Positions 15,701 through 22,123 of a stretch of DNA of 35,122 bases are shown here, in pieces (position 1 is the first letter of the stretch; each line of letters begins with the position of its first letter). A program made the position numbers and the translations under genes. The DNA lies in the IMG/VR virus record IMGVR_UViG_3300017745_000028, positions 1 through 35,122 of that record; one strand, written 5' to 3'. The DNA comes from a virus. Under the pieces are notes generated by a model, which did no database searches, had not been told where the DNA came from, and saw only the letters and a program-made list of their open reading frames with translations.

Positions 15701-16250
15701 TGGAAGATTTTTAGTAGGTACTTCTGTTGAAACTTTTGCAAGAGTTTGTTTTAAAGTTTCTGCTAATAATGAGCAACCATTTTCTATAAATGATTCTAGT
15801 AATACAAGTACTATGACATCTAGGATTGGATTTAGAACAGGTAATAATCAAGTTGGCACAATTAAATCTAGTAGTAGTGCAACACAATACAATACAAGTT
15901 CTGATTACAGATTAAAAGAAAATGCTGTTTCAATATCTGATGGCATTACAAGAATTAAAACTTTAAAACCTTATAAATTTAATTGGATTATTGATGAAAC
16001 AAATACACCTGTAGATGGATTTTTTGCACATGAGGTAAGTGGTGTTGTTCCAGAAGCAATAAGTGGTACGAAAGATAAAGTAGCAGATGCTGCGGATGTA
16101 GCTAGAGGTGATGCAAATGAAGTCGGTGATCCAGTTCATCAACAGATAGATCAAAGTAAACTTGTACCTTTACTTACTGCTGCATTGCAAGAAGCTATAA
16201 CAAAAATAGAAGTATTAGAAACAAAAGTTGCAACGCTAGAAGCAGCATGA
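12729..16250 (+). CDS. YadA-head-repeat tail fibre with C-terminal S74 chaperone (fibre B)
   Basis: A TTG start gives MSYIGQRPVVGRYIKLDQIS, preceded by a purine-rich taggaat; no nearby ATG starts the same domain. Residues 1-95 (GFNGSSTSFSMTAGSQAVSP...LLLSLGGVIQEPDTDYTV) resemble N-terminal virion-attachment domains of phage fibres. An adaptor shared with fibre A follows. Three blocks of YadA-head-like repeats come next, each closed by a TIGDTNITKFR(V/I)PG-type hinge; the last is TLGNSSITKFRIPGLNF. A non-repeat domain (~residues 940-1050) precedes the S74 chaperone, with predicted self-cleavage at S1058/D1059 in SSDYRLKEN. The released ~115 residues end KVATLEAA. It is one repeat block longer than fibre A and probably another receptor-binding fibre. 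Confidence 0.87.
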   Translation: MSYIGQRPVVGRYIKLDQISSGFNGSSTSFSMTAGSQAVSPGTARNLLLSLGGVIQEPDTDYTVLGSTLTFTTAPTAGSSFFGVVFGDMQSIATPSDGTVLPASIASSGDFAFPADVRLKDSDGSHYVGFQAASTVSSNVVWTLPSADAAASGYALVSNASGVLSWAEMTSGITIQEEGSSLSTAATTLNFVGSSVTATGSGATKTITVTGGGVTSDAQENTVAGTNAGSSFSGTDALDNTLFGYDAGAAITTGDNNTFFGHSAGKAVNTAAGNTCIGYDAGKSMTTAEKMVAIGTYALDSQQTGYGNVALGYAALNGSTTGQRNIAIGYYAMAYGNLTSSSLGNIAIGEGALVSARTGSQYNIAIGYEAGYNATTNNNNILIGSSVARYASGTSFSGASNVVMGNSAFYSATNAELNVAIGQSAMNSISSGDFNVVVGASAGRDITTGNKNVLVGYEAGNTGTNDLTTGANNIIIGYEAAASSATVSNEVTIGDTNITKFRVPGLNFVVKDSTATDNYVLTVDANGECGWEAAAGGVSSDAQGNTVGGTNAGDSFSGTDAVKNTLFGYNAGTGITTKDNNTAFGYDALTGDGGNNTAFGYEALKVNAGSSFLMNVAVGGQALKALTTGNQNVAVGQSAGIAATTGSRNTLVGLSAGTALTTGGYHTFIGWNSGYKQITGYANTAVGYYSLWNSTESEYNVAIGYRAALDITTGDNNVVIGTDAGNTGTNDLTTGSNNILIGHDAAASSATVSNEVTIGDTNITKFRIPGINVVLKDNGGTPTDGHVLTVDSNGEAGFAISSLASDAFNNTVGGTDALTNASSGTDANTAFGKQALTALNGGQYSDAFGYQALRVVTTGIYNASFGCFSGYSVSTGSDNTLLGYYSGNNITTGSNNIVIGKATTASSATVSNEITLGNSSITKFRIPGLNFDVDSSGINITAATPEISFKANSVADAGQIKVYESSGGGAMGFLTKDTSGTETERFRVNPDGRFLVGTSVETFARVCFKVSANNEQPFSINDSSNTSTMTSRIGFRTGNNQVGTIKSSSSATQYNTSSDYRLKENAVSISDGITRIKTLKPYKFNWIIDETNTPVDGFFAHEVSGVVPEAISGTKDKVADAADVARGDANEVGDPVHQQIDQSKLVPLLTAALQEAITKIEVLETKVATLEAA
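13149..13230 (+). repeat. Adaptor-domain DNA shared with fibre A (copy 2)
   Basis: This is the partner of 9101-9182. The flanking codons diverge quickly on both sides. Confidence 0.8.
14187..14338 (+). repeat. 152-bp hinge module shared between fibres A and B (copy 2)
   Basis: This is the partner of 10238-10389, with one mismatch in 152 bases. A diverged version of the same hinge recurs near 14992 in this gene, and its protein counterpart is also found in the third fibre near 34960 on the - strand. Confidence 0.9.
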
Positions 16251-16459
16251 TGGATCTTATTGAACTAATTTACTTATTTTGTTTTGCTCTTGTGGTTGGA
16301 GCTGCATTTGCATTCATGTATAGATCAATGGACCTGGTATTTAAAGAATTAGATAAACCAAAACGCCCTATACATCCAGAACTAAAAGATGTGAAAGACG
16401 GAGATGAGTTGTTAGTATTCAGAATTAAGGAGGATACTACCGAAGAAAACTTGCATTAA
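16247..16459 (+). CDS. Small N-terminally anchored membrane protein
   Basis: A 70-residue protein with one transmembrane helix at residues ~5-25 (IELIYLFCFALVVGAAFAFM). A cytoplasmic-type, charged, Lys/Asp/Glu-rich tail follows. The ATG overlaps the fibre B stop by four bases (ATGATGG; a second ATG at 16250 is equally possible), so it is translationally coupled to the fibre. It resembles the small one-TM genes that often follow cyanophage fibres; the function is unknown. A holin role would require more helices or evidence of pore formation. Confidence 0.6.
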   Translation: MMDLIELIYLFCFALVVGAAFAFMYRSMDLVFKELDKPKRPIHPELKDVKDGDELLVFRIKEDTTEENLH

Positions 16460-16506
16460 GATTTCCAAAACCTATAATATATGTATATAAGAAATTATTA
16501 GTAAAC

Positions 16507-16764
16507 ATGGAAGAAAGGACAGCTGATGAAGTTGCAGCAATTTTCTCTGCTGCCGGAGATAGTGTAACTCTCATAAATACGGACACAGCAAAAGAAACTA
16601 ATGAAACCGAAGATGAATGGAAAGCTCGCATCAAACGTAATGTGGAGCATCTTGAAATTATTAAAGCTTACAAGAAAGTAGATGAAACTACTTCTATTTG
16701 GACTTCGGAAGATTTCACTGCCATAGACGCAGCTATTGTTACTGGTAAAGCAGTATACGAATAA
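16507..16764 (+). CDS. Small acidic protein of cyanophage type, unknown function
   Basis: The 85-residue product (TADEVAAIFSAAGDSVTLIN...DEWKARIKRNVEHLEIIKAYKKVDET...WTSEDFTAIDAAIVTGKAVYE) looks alpha-helical, with a central basic helix. It resembles conserved hypothetical proteins of cyanophages; the ending DFTAIDAAIVTGKAVY recalls the short end motif of tail-fibre-associated proteins. The stop overlaps the next ATG by one base (TAATG). The AT-rich leader (tataatatatgtatataag) may contain a promoter, but no exact late box is present. Confidence 0.65.
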   Translation: MEERTADEVAAIFSAAGDSVTLINTDTAKETNETEDEWKARIKRNVEHLEIIKAYKKVDETTSIWTSEDFTAIDAAIVTGKAVYE

Positions 16765-16976
16765 TGCTTAAGAAGATAATTACAGTATTAGTTTTTGTTA
16801 ATACTTTTTTTCTATTAGGAATTATTGGAGGTGGTTTTTATGCTTACAAGTATGCAACCAGTGGTAGTTTAGAAAAGCTAATAAAGAATAGAGTTATGGG
16901 GGATATTCAGAAAGTTTTACCCAATGCCATAGAAGATAAACTACCTTCTAAAACAGGAGTATCTATTCCGTTCTAA
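16764..16976 (+). CDS. Small single-pass membrane protein
   Basis: Of 70 residues, the N-terminal 3-28 form a transmembrane helix or uncleaved signal anchor (IITVLVFVNTFFLLGIIGGG). About 40 mostly polar residues follow (LEKLIKNRVMGDIQKVLPNA...). It is coupled to both neighbours by one-base stop/start overlaps (TAATG at 16764 and at 16976), so the three genes act as a unit. The topology would put the C-terminal part outside the cytoplasm if the positive N-terminus stays in. The function is unknown. Confidence 0.65.
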   Translation: MLKKIITVLVFVNTFFLLGIIGGGFYAYKYATSGSLEKLIKNRVMGDIQKVLPNAIEDKLPSKTGVSIPF

Positions 16977-17656
16977 TGAGTATTCCAGTTATATCTATAC
17001 CAGATATAACGGTACCTAATATTTCTGTTGATATCGTTCCTCCTGTAAGAGTCTTTGGAGGTTATGTGACTCATCCTTCCTTTAGTGAACCTTCTTTACT
17101 ATTACCTGGATGCTATAAAACACATAGAGACGCTGATAAAAATTCTAATCTTATAAATGTAGATCCTACAGGTACTTTCTGGAGTTGTCCATGGGGAGAA
17201 GTGGGAGAAATAACTCCTATTGAGTATGATTCTTCTCGTGTAATTTATGCTATACCAGAAGAAGAAGTAAAGAAAGAAGAGCAAGTAATACTTAAAGAGA
17301 AAACTACAGTAAAGAAGATACCAAAAAAGGAGGATAAAGTATTCTTTCCTCCTTGTCCTGATCCTAATTCAAAACTCCGAGTAGGTTCGTGGGCTAATGA
17401 GAAGAGAATGGAAAGAGTTAAATCGTTTGAATATAATGAAGATAAGACAGAATGCCTAGTGGTTTGGGAGGATGTGATCTATCGTGATCAATGGATTCCA
17501 GAAACTACATTAATACTCAATACTGTAGTCATAGCCTCTATAGCAGCGGGGTCACCCGCCATAATTAATCTGATAAAAGGTCTGACAAAGAATCTCGTAA
17601 AAAAATTTACTGCTTCTCGGAAGAAACAGAATGATAGTGAGACTCAATCTGATTAG
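16976..17656 (+). CDS. Unknown protein with C-terminal membrane segment
   Basis: A 226-residue protein. The N-terminal part is Ile/Val/Pro-rich and strand-like (ISIPDITVPNISVDIVPPVR), followed by a Cys/Trp-containing domain (PGCYKTHRD, TGTFWSCPWGEVG) and a charged Lys/Glu linker (residues ~95-118). A second small domain follows (SKLRVGSWANEKRMERVKS...CLVVWEDVIYRDQW). A hydrophobic segment is near residues 178-200 (LILNTVVIASIAAGSPAIIN), with a basic tail. It resembles conserved cyanophage hypotheticals and may be a membrane-associated virion or host-interaction protein. The last 50 nt overlap the end of the convergent gene on the other strand. Confidence 0.65.
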   Translation: MSIPVISIPDITVPNISVDIVPPVRVFGGYVTHPSFSEPSLLLPGCYKTHRDADKNSNLINVDPTGTFWSCPWGEVGEITPIEYDSSRVIYAIPEEEVKKEEQVILKEKTTVKKIPKKEDKVFFPPCPDPNSKLRVGSWANEKRMERVKSFEYNEDKTECLVVWEDVIYRDQWIPETTLILNTVVIASIAAGSPAIINLIKGLTKNLVKKFTASRKKQNDSETQSD

Positions 17657-18272
17657 GTTTCGGGGTTAAAAAAATATCTTTACAAACTTGGAAAAATGGT
17701 GAGTTGGATTTTACATTTATACCTTTCTGCATTAGTTCACCACAATGTTTTACCCTAGCTACGTGCCATTCTAATTCTAAGTTTTTTAGTTTTTGTTTTT
17801 GAATACCTATTTGTGTTGAAGCCGCATCTTTGCATAACTTACCAAGTTTTCTATCTAATGGAATACTGAAATTTAATGTGATTCCTGTTCCTAAAGAATA
17901 AGAATCCTTGTTAGTGCCTGAATAATTCTGCTGCCAATAAAGAATATTACCGGGGTTGTCTGGTGTTCCATCTCCTATGGCATTACCACTATCATCGAAA
18001 TCTCCTACTATATCTGTCGGGTCATACACTGGTGTTTCATATCTATGATCAAAAGGTTTTTGAAAGTTTGTATTGAATGTTGAGAAGGGAGTAATATTCA
18101 TCATAGGTCCCTGACAGACTATGTTTCCACCATATTGGTTGGTATGAAAATTTCCATTATTGACATTATAATTTTGATTCGTGACGCTTCCTGTATTCGA
18201 CTGGCTTACCGCATTAGCTAACACAGGTGTAGGAGAAAGTAGTAATAGTAAGGCTACTTTTGAAAAATTGAT
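17607..18272 (-). CDS. Exported protein, third gene of a secreted-protein cassette; no canonical start codon
   Basis: The mature part is clear: a signal peptide (FSKVALLLLLSPTPVLANA), then VSQSNTGSVTNQNYNVNN..., an internal CQGPMMNITPF segment, and a C-terminal helix-rich domain with three Cys (KLGKLCKDAAS, KHCGELMQKG, FFQVCKDIF). Homologues seem to exist in T4-like cyanophages as hypotheticals. The start is odd. The frame is open to 18425, but bases above 18272 give Arg/His/Asn-rich translation of the upstream gene in another frame, and no ATG, GTG or TTG lies between the ATG at 18392 and the signal peptide. I place the start at an ATC codon (18272), 16 nt before the end of the upstream coding frame; a -1 frameshift from that gene or a sequence error are alternatives. 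Confidence 0.6.
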   Translation of the reverse strand: MNFSKVALLLLLSPTPVLANAVSQSNTGSVTNQNYNVNNGNFHTNQYGGNIVCQGPMMNITPFSTFNTNFQKPFDHRYETPVYDPTDIVGDFDDSGNAIGDGTPDNPGNILYWQQNYSGTNKDSYSLGTGITLNFSIPLDRKLGKLCKDAASTQIGIQKQKLKNLELEWHVARVKHCGELMQKGINVKSNSPFFQVCKDIFLTPKPNQIESHYHSVSSEKQ

Positions 18273-18682
18273 TGCGTGACTGTCACGCTTTCCACGGTTA
18301 TGTTTCTGGTTATTGTGGTGACATTGGAAAGCCCTGGACCCATGTAACTTTCGGTCATTTGAAAAGGAGCTCCGTTCTCTGTTTGTTTCCATGTTGGCTT
18401 TGTATTGAAATCTAAACCAGTCCATGAATAACTAACCCCATCTGTAGTTCCCGTTGTTTGAACAGCACTTGGTACCATATTACCGCTATTCTGCATCTCT
18501 ATGCCAGTGCCAGCTAAACTATAGCTATACCCTGAATTATAGTCTTTTGAAACCACAGATTCAACTATTACCTGACTGGTAGTGGTTGTAGAATTCATGG
18601 TTCCGGTAGTAAAAGCACCAGTGATAGGCTGGGCTTTTAGCGGGATAGGTATTAATAAACACAGCAGTAGAAGCCGTTTCAC
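18254..18682 (-). CDS. Exported Ser/Thr-rich protein, second gene of the secreted cassette
   Basis: An obvious signal peptide (MKRLLLLCLLIPIPLKAQ, cleavage after KAQ or LKA) starts this 142-residue protein. The mature region is beta-rich and polar (GAFTTGTMNSTTTTSQVIVE, GYSYSLAGTGIEMQNSG, TWKQTENGAPFQMTESYMG) and ends in TRNITVESVTVTQSIFQK. It lacks a lipobox and the mature chain is not membrane-spanning, so it should reach the periplasm or beyond. Its ATG overlaps the upstream stop by one base. A GCGTGAC-T-GTCACGC inverted repeat (18274-18288) lies near its 3' end, just before the next gene. I do not recognise the family. Confidence 0.7.
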   Translation of the reverse strand: MKRLLLLCLLIPIPLKAQPITGAFTTGTMNSTTTTSQVIVESVVSKDYNSGYSYSLAGTGIEMQNSGNMVPSAVQTTGTTDGVSYSWTGLDFNTKPTWKQTENGAPFQMTESYMGPGLSNVTTITRNITVESVTVTQSIFQK

Positions 18683-19170
18683 TAGTCTAGAGTAAGTCCG
18701 ACTACAAATTGACCGGTTACGCTAGTACCCGCCCCTCCCGCTACTATTGTCAAATCACTTTTCGTGTCGATGGTACCTGCAAGTGACCCTGCTGTACCTG
18801 CACTTGTACTTGTAAGGTCTCCGAATGGTGAAACTTCTCCCACTGTTAAACTTGTAGCTACTGTATCTCCGGCGGTATAGCTAGAGCTGAAACTGAACGC
18901 ATCCCCTGCTGTAAGTTGAGAGGCTGTAATTGGTGTATATGCATTTACTCCGTTCGTACTCGCTCCTAGACCACCCACTGATCCCGTAGTTGTTCCATCT
19001 GTAGTATTAACTCCTGTACCACTAATACTCATTGAGTTACCGATTCTATCTGCTGCAGTGGCCGCAGCATTTACGTCCAGCTTTACTGACGATGAAATCG
19101 AGTGATAGATATTACTTCGAGCCATAGTAGGGAAAGACAGTAATATTAATAATGATAAATACTTCAACAT
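18682..19170 (-). CDS. Exported Ala/Gly/Thr-rich protein, first gene of the secreted cassette
   Basis: A 162-residue protein with a signal peptide (MLKYLSLLILLSFPTMA). The mature chain is almost free of charges and rich in Ser, Thr, Gly and Ala (SSSVKLDVNAAATAADRIGN, then repeated T-G-G-L-G and T-A-G-D segments), ending VTGQFVVGLTLD. The composition suits an extracellular beta-structured or fibre-forming protein. It may also be a porin-like or surface protein, although the C-terminus lacks the terminal Phe of outer-membrane barrels. It is led by CTATAAAATAAA three bases upstream and coupled to the next exported protein. Confidence 0.7.
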   Translation of the reverse strand: MLKYLSLLILLSFPTMARSNIYHSISSSVKLDVNAAATAADRIGNSMSISGTGVNTTDGTTTGSVGGLGASTNGVNAYTPITASQLTAGDAFSFSSSYTAGDTVATSLTVGEVSPFGDLTSTSAGTAGSLAGTIDTKSDLTIVAGGAGTSVTGQFVVGLTLD

Positions 19171-19172
19171 TT

Positions 19173-19182
19173 TATTTTATAG
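19173..19182 (-). promoter_or_regulatory. CTATAAAATA element before the secreted cassette
   Basis: On the - strand CTATAAAATAAA immediately precedes the ATG at 19170. The same ten bases occur before the PsbN-like gene (33351-33360). It is one inserted A away from the T4-late TATAAATA core and could be a variant promoter or a translation leader. Confidence 0.35.
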
Positions 19183-19193
19183 ACAAGTATTGA

Positions 19194-19658
19194 TTAAATT
19201 CTATCATCGCCAATTAATACCCGATCTTTATAATAATTGTTCAAAAGCCACGAGCTGCTATTGATCTTGTATTCTCCTCCTACTCCCCACTGAAATGTAA
19301 CTCTTTTATTGTCATTATATGCGTCTAATTCGGGAGTATTACCAACTATCCTGTCTCCTCCATTAGCAAAGATAACTCTCTCAGCTATTGATAAACATTT
19401 CTCTATAGCTCCACAGGCAGTTTTATCTGAGTCATCCCAGTTTATAACCATTGAAACCATGTCCAAATGTTTAATTATATTGGATCTTTCATCCCAATCT
19501 TGAAACGCTTGTTTCTTTTTATTTATTAGCCATTCATCACTGTTTAAACCAATGACTAAAAAGTCAGATAATGCACTTGCTGCTTTGAAGTATTCGATAT
19601 GTCCACTATGTATGGGATCGAATCCTCCTGTCACTAGCGTTAGTTTGTCTACGAACAT
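19194..19658 (-). CDS. Cytidylyltransferase-like nucleotidyltransferase
   Basis: The ATG at 19658 gives MFVDKLTLVTGGFDPIHSGH, 154 residues; a TTG at 19667 would overlap the upstream gene. GGFDPIHSGH (H17 and H20) is the HxGH nucleotide-binding motif of the adenylyl/cytidylyltransferase superfamily (TagD, RfaE C-terminus, PaaT). These enzymes join a nucleoside triphosphate to a phosphorylated sugar or alcohol, making activated precursors for surface glycans or lipids. The C-terminal ISSSTxx(I/R) motif appears as INSSSWLLNN. It may work with the cupin and glycosyltransferase at 23413-25156. The exact substrate cannot be read from sequence. Confidence 0.8.
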   Translation of the reverse strand: MFVDKLTLVTGGFDPIHSGHIEYFKAASALSDFLVIGLNSDEWLINKKKQAFQDWDERSNIIKHLDMVSMVINWDDSDKTACGAIEKCLSIAERVIFANGGDRIVGNTPELDAYNDNKRVTFQWGVGGEYKINSSSWLLNNYYKDRVLIGDDRI

Positions 19659-19660
19659 AA

Positions 19661-20215
19661 TTAACAATCATTAAAGGATTTAGCGATTTCTCCTCCAACA
19701 TCTGCACCTTTATTACCACCAAACATTGCGACCCATCCAGCGGCTAACCAGCCTACTATAGGGATTTGGGATAAAGCTGGAGCAGCTTGAGCTCCAATAG
19801 ATGTTCCTACTAATCTACCCGTGGATTCTCCAGCTCCTTCAGTTTTTATACAAGCAATCAATTCATTAGAGATTCCTTCTCCAACTTTGGTAGACGATTT
19901 ACCAAGTAAAGTATCCTCTTCATACAAATCCACTTCTTCTTGTTTACCTCCGAAGAGACCTTTAGGAGTAGATGTTCTTGTACGAGTTATAAATTTCTTT
20001 GGATCGTTTGCTTTATAAGAAAGAGTGTAGCCACTTTTGGTTGCAGTTAAGCGATAGGAAGTGTAAGGACCTACCGGTATGTTAAAGGAGGGAATTTTTT
20101 TATGACTTGATGTACTTACTACATAAGTAATCAAGGATATATTTGATGCACCTAGTAAAACAGCAAGAGAGATTGATAAGAAAGATTTTCTTTTATTCTC
20201 TCTGTTGCTATACAT
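19661..20215 (-). CDS. Membrane-anchored protein with Gly-rich C-terminus
   Basis: A signal anchor lies at residues ~12-34 of 184 (LSISLAVLLGASNISLITYV), after a basic MYSNRENKRK. A strand-rich middle follows (YRLTATKSGYTLSYKANDPK), then a lysine-rich linker. The C-terminal region is small-residue-rich and hydrophobic (GRLVGTSIGAQAAPALSQIP, GWLAAGWVAMFGGNKGADVG), resembling glycine-zipper membrane or pore segments. Homologues appear to be conserved hypotheticals in cyanophages. Its start overlaps the upstream gene's end by eight bases. A host-envelope or lysis role is plausible but unproven. Confidence 0.65.
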   Translation of the reverse strand: MYSNRENKRKSFLSISLAVLLGASNISLITYVVSTSSHKKIPSFNIPVGPYTSYRLTATKSGYTLSYKANDPKKFITRTRTSTPKGLFGGKQEEVDLYEEDTLLGKSSTKVGEGISNELIACIKTEGAGESTGRLVGTSIGAQAAPALSQIPIVGWLAAGWVAMFGGNKGADVGGEIAKSFNDC

Positions 20216-20576
20216 TTTTCTTAGTATCAGTAGTTATTTTTAAAGGAGCCTGTTCTATACGTATGATCTGTGTAGGTATAGAGGATGGTTTAGACCCATC
20301 TTTTCCATCTTTCTTTTTCTTACCTACATCCACCGAAAATGTGGCTAGGCACCCCGTAAAGACGCTGGCGATGAAAGTGATATCCTTGGGTCCACCATCC
20401 TTTGCTAGACCTGGAAAAGAAACATAATTTAAAGAAATTATAAATCCAGCCCAAACCATAACGCCCAAGCGTATGAAGGTTCCTAGAATTTCTAGTTGTT
20501 CTTCTTTGTCATCAATAACCTCTTTTAATTTGGAAAGAGGATTTTTTGATTCTTGTTTTTCTTTTGTAGCTTCCAT
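20208..20576 (-). CDS. Two-pass membrane protein, holin candidate
   Basis: A 122-residue protein whose charged N-terminus (MEATKEKQESKNPLSKLKEV) precedes two hydrophobic helices at ~33-54 (FIRLGVMVWAGFIISLNYVS) and ~66-83 (ITFIASVFTGCLATFSVD). A basic tail follows (GKKKKDGKDGSK...). Two helices, small size and a charged C-terminus match class II holins, which release endolysin through the inner membrane. The lysozyme gene is far away at 945, so the pairing is only a possibility. Other two-TM envelope proteins would look the same. Confidence 0.6.
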   Translation of the reverse strand: MEATKEKQESKNPLSKLKEVIDDKEEQLEILGTFIRLGVMVWAGFIISLNYVSFPGLAKDGGPKDITFIASVFTGCLATFSVDVGKKKKDGKDGSKPSSIPTQIIRIEQAPLKITTDTKKNV

Positions 20577-20609
20577 ATATAAACATAATGCTACATTAAT
20601 TTTAAGCTA

Positions 20610-20780
20610 TTACTTCTTTGTAGTAGTAAAGCCTAATCCTTTTTTGACTATAGCTAGAGCTGCATCATCTAGTTCTGTTTCTGTAGATTCAACTAATTTT
20701 TGTAGTAAATCAATCACCAGCTTCTTCACTTGTGATGAGGTGGCAAATTTGATTAATATCGGACGGATTAAAGCAATCAT
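20610..20780 (-). CDS. Short conserved-looking 56-residue protein
   Basis: The ATG at 20780 begins MIALIRPILIKFATSSQVKK, followed by an amphipathic helix (LVIDLLQKLVESTETELDDA) and ALAIVKKGLGFTTTKK. The regular helical pattern and tight placement (27 nt after the neighbouring gene, 33 nt before the next) argue that it is real. It looks like a small cyanophage protein, function unknown. The hydrophobic N-terminal half could associate with a membrane. Confidence 0.6.
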   Translation of the reverse strand: MIALIRPILIKFATSSQVKKLVIDLLQKLVESTETELDDAALAIVKKGLGFTTTKK

Positions 20781-20806
20781 TGTTTTATATTGTTAACACT
20801 CCTATT

Positions 20807-21241
20807 CTAAGACCTTTTTTTGTAAAAGAAAAATGATTTATGTTCTTCGGATATCACCCAAGGAATGTCCTCATGGGTTGCAAACCATTTCTTATATATT
20901 CTAAATAATTGATCTGATTTTGCACCTTCAGCTCTAAACACTAAAGAATCTCCATCAGGTATCTCTTTTATCCAATTTTTCGCTGCGTTTACAGCTATAC
21001 GTAAAGCTTTTACATCTCTCTTCTTAGGATAAAAGTGGTTTAATTTTTTCACTCTTTTACGTTTAGTTCTTTCATTTATCCAATCATTTAAAGCTCTATT
21101 ACTTTTAGAAGCCACCATTCCTACCAACCAGAAATATTTTCCATTAGGGAATTTAAAAGGTCTTCTTATTACTTTGAATTTATCCCCATTGGATAATTTA
21201 TCCGTTATTACTTTCTTTTTTCTGCTTAATTTACACGTCAT
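20807..21241 (-). CDS. Basic protein of unknown function
   Basis: The ATG at 21241 gives MTCKLSRKKKVITDKLSNGD, 144 residues; it overlaps the 3' end of the small upstream gene by 11 nt. A longer frame from 21289 would overlap it by 59 nt and is less likely. The protein is rich in Lys, Arg and aromatic residues (FKVIRRPFKFPNGKYFWLVG, NERTKRKRVKKLNHFYPKKR, HKSFFFYKKRS) with no membrane helix. Nucleic-acid binding is suggested by charge only. It is probably co-transcribed with the structural gene upstream. Confidence 0.6.
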   Translation of the reverse strand: MTCKLSRKKKVITDKLSNGDKFKVIRRPFKFPNGKYFWLVGMVASKSNRALNDWINERTKRKRVKKLNHFYPKKRDVKALRIAVNAAKNWIKEIPDGDSLVFRAEGAKSDQLFRIYKKWFATHEDIPWVISEEHKSFFFYKKRS

Positions 21242-21368
21242 ACACCTTACATTGAGGTAGATAAGGCATTTGCTCACATGTTCTCTCAAATTTAGCAGTT
21301 AATCCTCCTTTGTTATTTTTCTTTGCTTTTCCGTCCAATAATAAGTTGTAGAGTTTTGCAGCGTTCAT
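21231..21368 (-). CDS. Small 45-residue protein
   Basis: ATG at 21368, two bases after the stop of the upstream gene, with the product MNAAKLYNLLLDGKAKKNNK then GGLTAKFERTCEQMPYLPQC. The end (TCEQMPYLPQCKVYDV) has two Cys and two Pro. It fills an otherwise empty stretch between two genes and uses similar codons. The function is unknown. Confidence 0.5.
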   Translation of the reverse strand: MNAAKLYNLLLDGKAKKNNKGGLTAKFERTCEQMPYLPQCKVYDV

Positions 21369-21370
21369 TT

Positions 21371-22108
21371 TTATTGTGTGGTAGTGTACTCTGTTAAAAA
21401 TGCAGGGAAAGGATCTTCAGGCTGTCGTTCTCTACTCCAGGCTGTTTTCCATTCAGTAAGAGAGTGATCATGAGTATCGTCTCCAGTGAAGTTAGTAGTT
21501 GTGTCACATATTATTGCGTCATCTCCATCAGCATCAGGATTGTCTTCATAAATAAGTCTAGAGAAGTCTTCTGTAAGTAGTAAAGGAAAGGGGTCTGAAA
21601 TTTCAATTACTATACCTACAGCATAATCTATTGGTTCATTTCTAACACTAGATATACAGATTAAATACTCTCCTATTGGTAGAGTAAAGTACCTATCATC
21701 ACCTCTGTCTAATCTCCTTGGATCAAAAGTGTTATAAGTATCTGATTGTGCTCCTTGAACAGTTCCTTCATATGGATATTGTTTAGACCCATCAGCAGTG
21801 CTTATTTGACCTATACTATCCGCTCCAAAAATAGCTCTTCCTTGTATGGGATTCCTGTTTAAATCGTAGGCAGATATATTTATAAACTTAGGTTTAATTG
21901 AACCGTTAGCAATTATTATCCACCCACTCTGTTCTAGTGTTACTTTAAACCAATGATTGGTTGTACCTCCTCCGTATCCTCCAGAATTTACTCTATTTTT
22001 AGATCCTAGATTACCTCTTAGATAACGTATAGAAGTCTGTGTAAAAGATCCTATGGGTAAAGGATCTTTCACTGTTCTTTGTCGTTGTGTTAATTGATTA
22101 CGAGCCAC
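21371..22108 (-). CDS. Probable virion structural protein
   Basis: The start (MARNQLTQRQRTVKDPLPIG) leads into a beta-rich body of this 245-residue protein: NHWFKVTLEQSGWIIIANGS, then PKFINISAYDLNRNPI, and YFTLPIGEYLICISSVRNEP. This is the layout of a jelly-roll or C2-like sandwich seen in bacteriophage appendage and structural proteins, and of prepeptidase C-terminal-like domains. The acidic C-terminal part (NPDADGDDAIICDTTTNFTG) is loop-like. It is preceded by two HNH-type genes in the same operon. The structural role is inferred from fold impression and phage context. Confidence 0.6.
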   Translation of the reverse strand: MARNQLTQRQRTVKDPLPIGSFTQTSIRYLRGNLGSKNRVNSGGYGGGTTNHWFKVTLEQSGWIIIANGSIKPKFINISAYDLNRNPIQGRAIFGADSIGQISTADGSKQYPYEGTVQGAQSDTYNTFDPRRLDRGDDRYFTLPIGEYLICISSVRNEPIDYAVGIVIEISDPFPLLLTEDFSRLIYEDNPDADGDDAIICDTTTNFTGDDTHDHSLTEWKTAWSRERQPEDPFPAFLTEYTTTQ

Positions 22109-22123
22109 TCTCTATCTCTATAC

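Noticed and set aside
21242-21289. Upstream start (MREHVSKC...) for the 20807-21241 gene.
   Set aside because: It would overlap the small gene 21231-21368 over 59 nt; the ATG at 21241 fits the operon spacing better.
21931-21950. TATAAATATA on the - strand inside the structural gene 21371-22108.
   Set aside because: It is internal to a coding sequence and 500 bases from the next start; chance occurrence in AT-rich DNA is likely.
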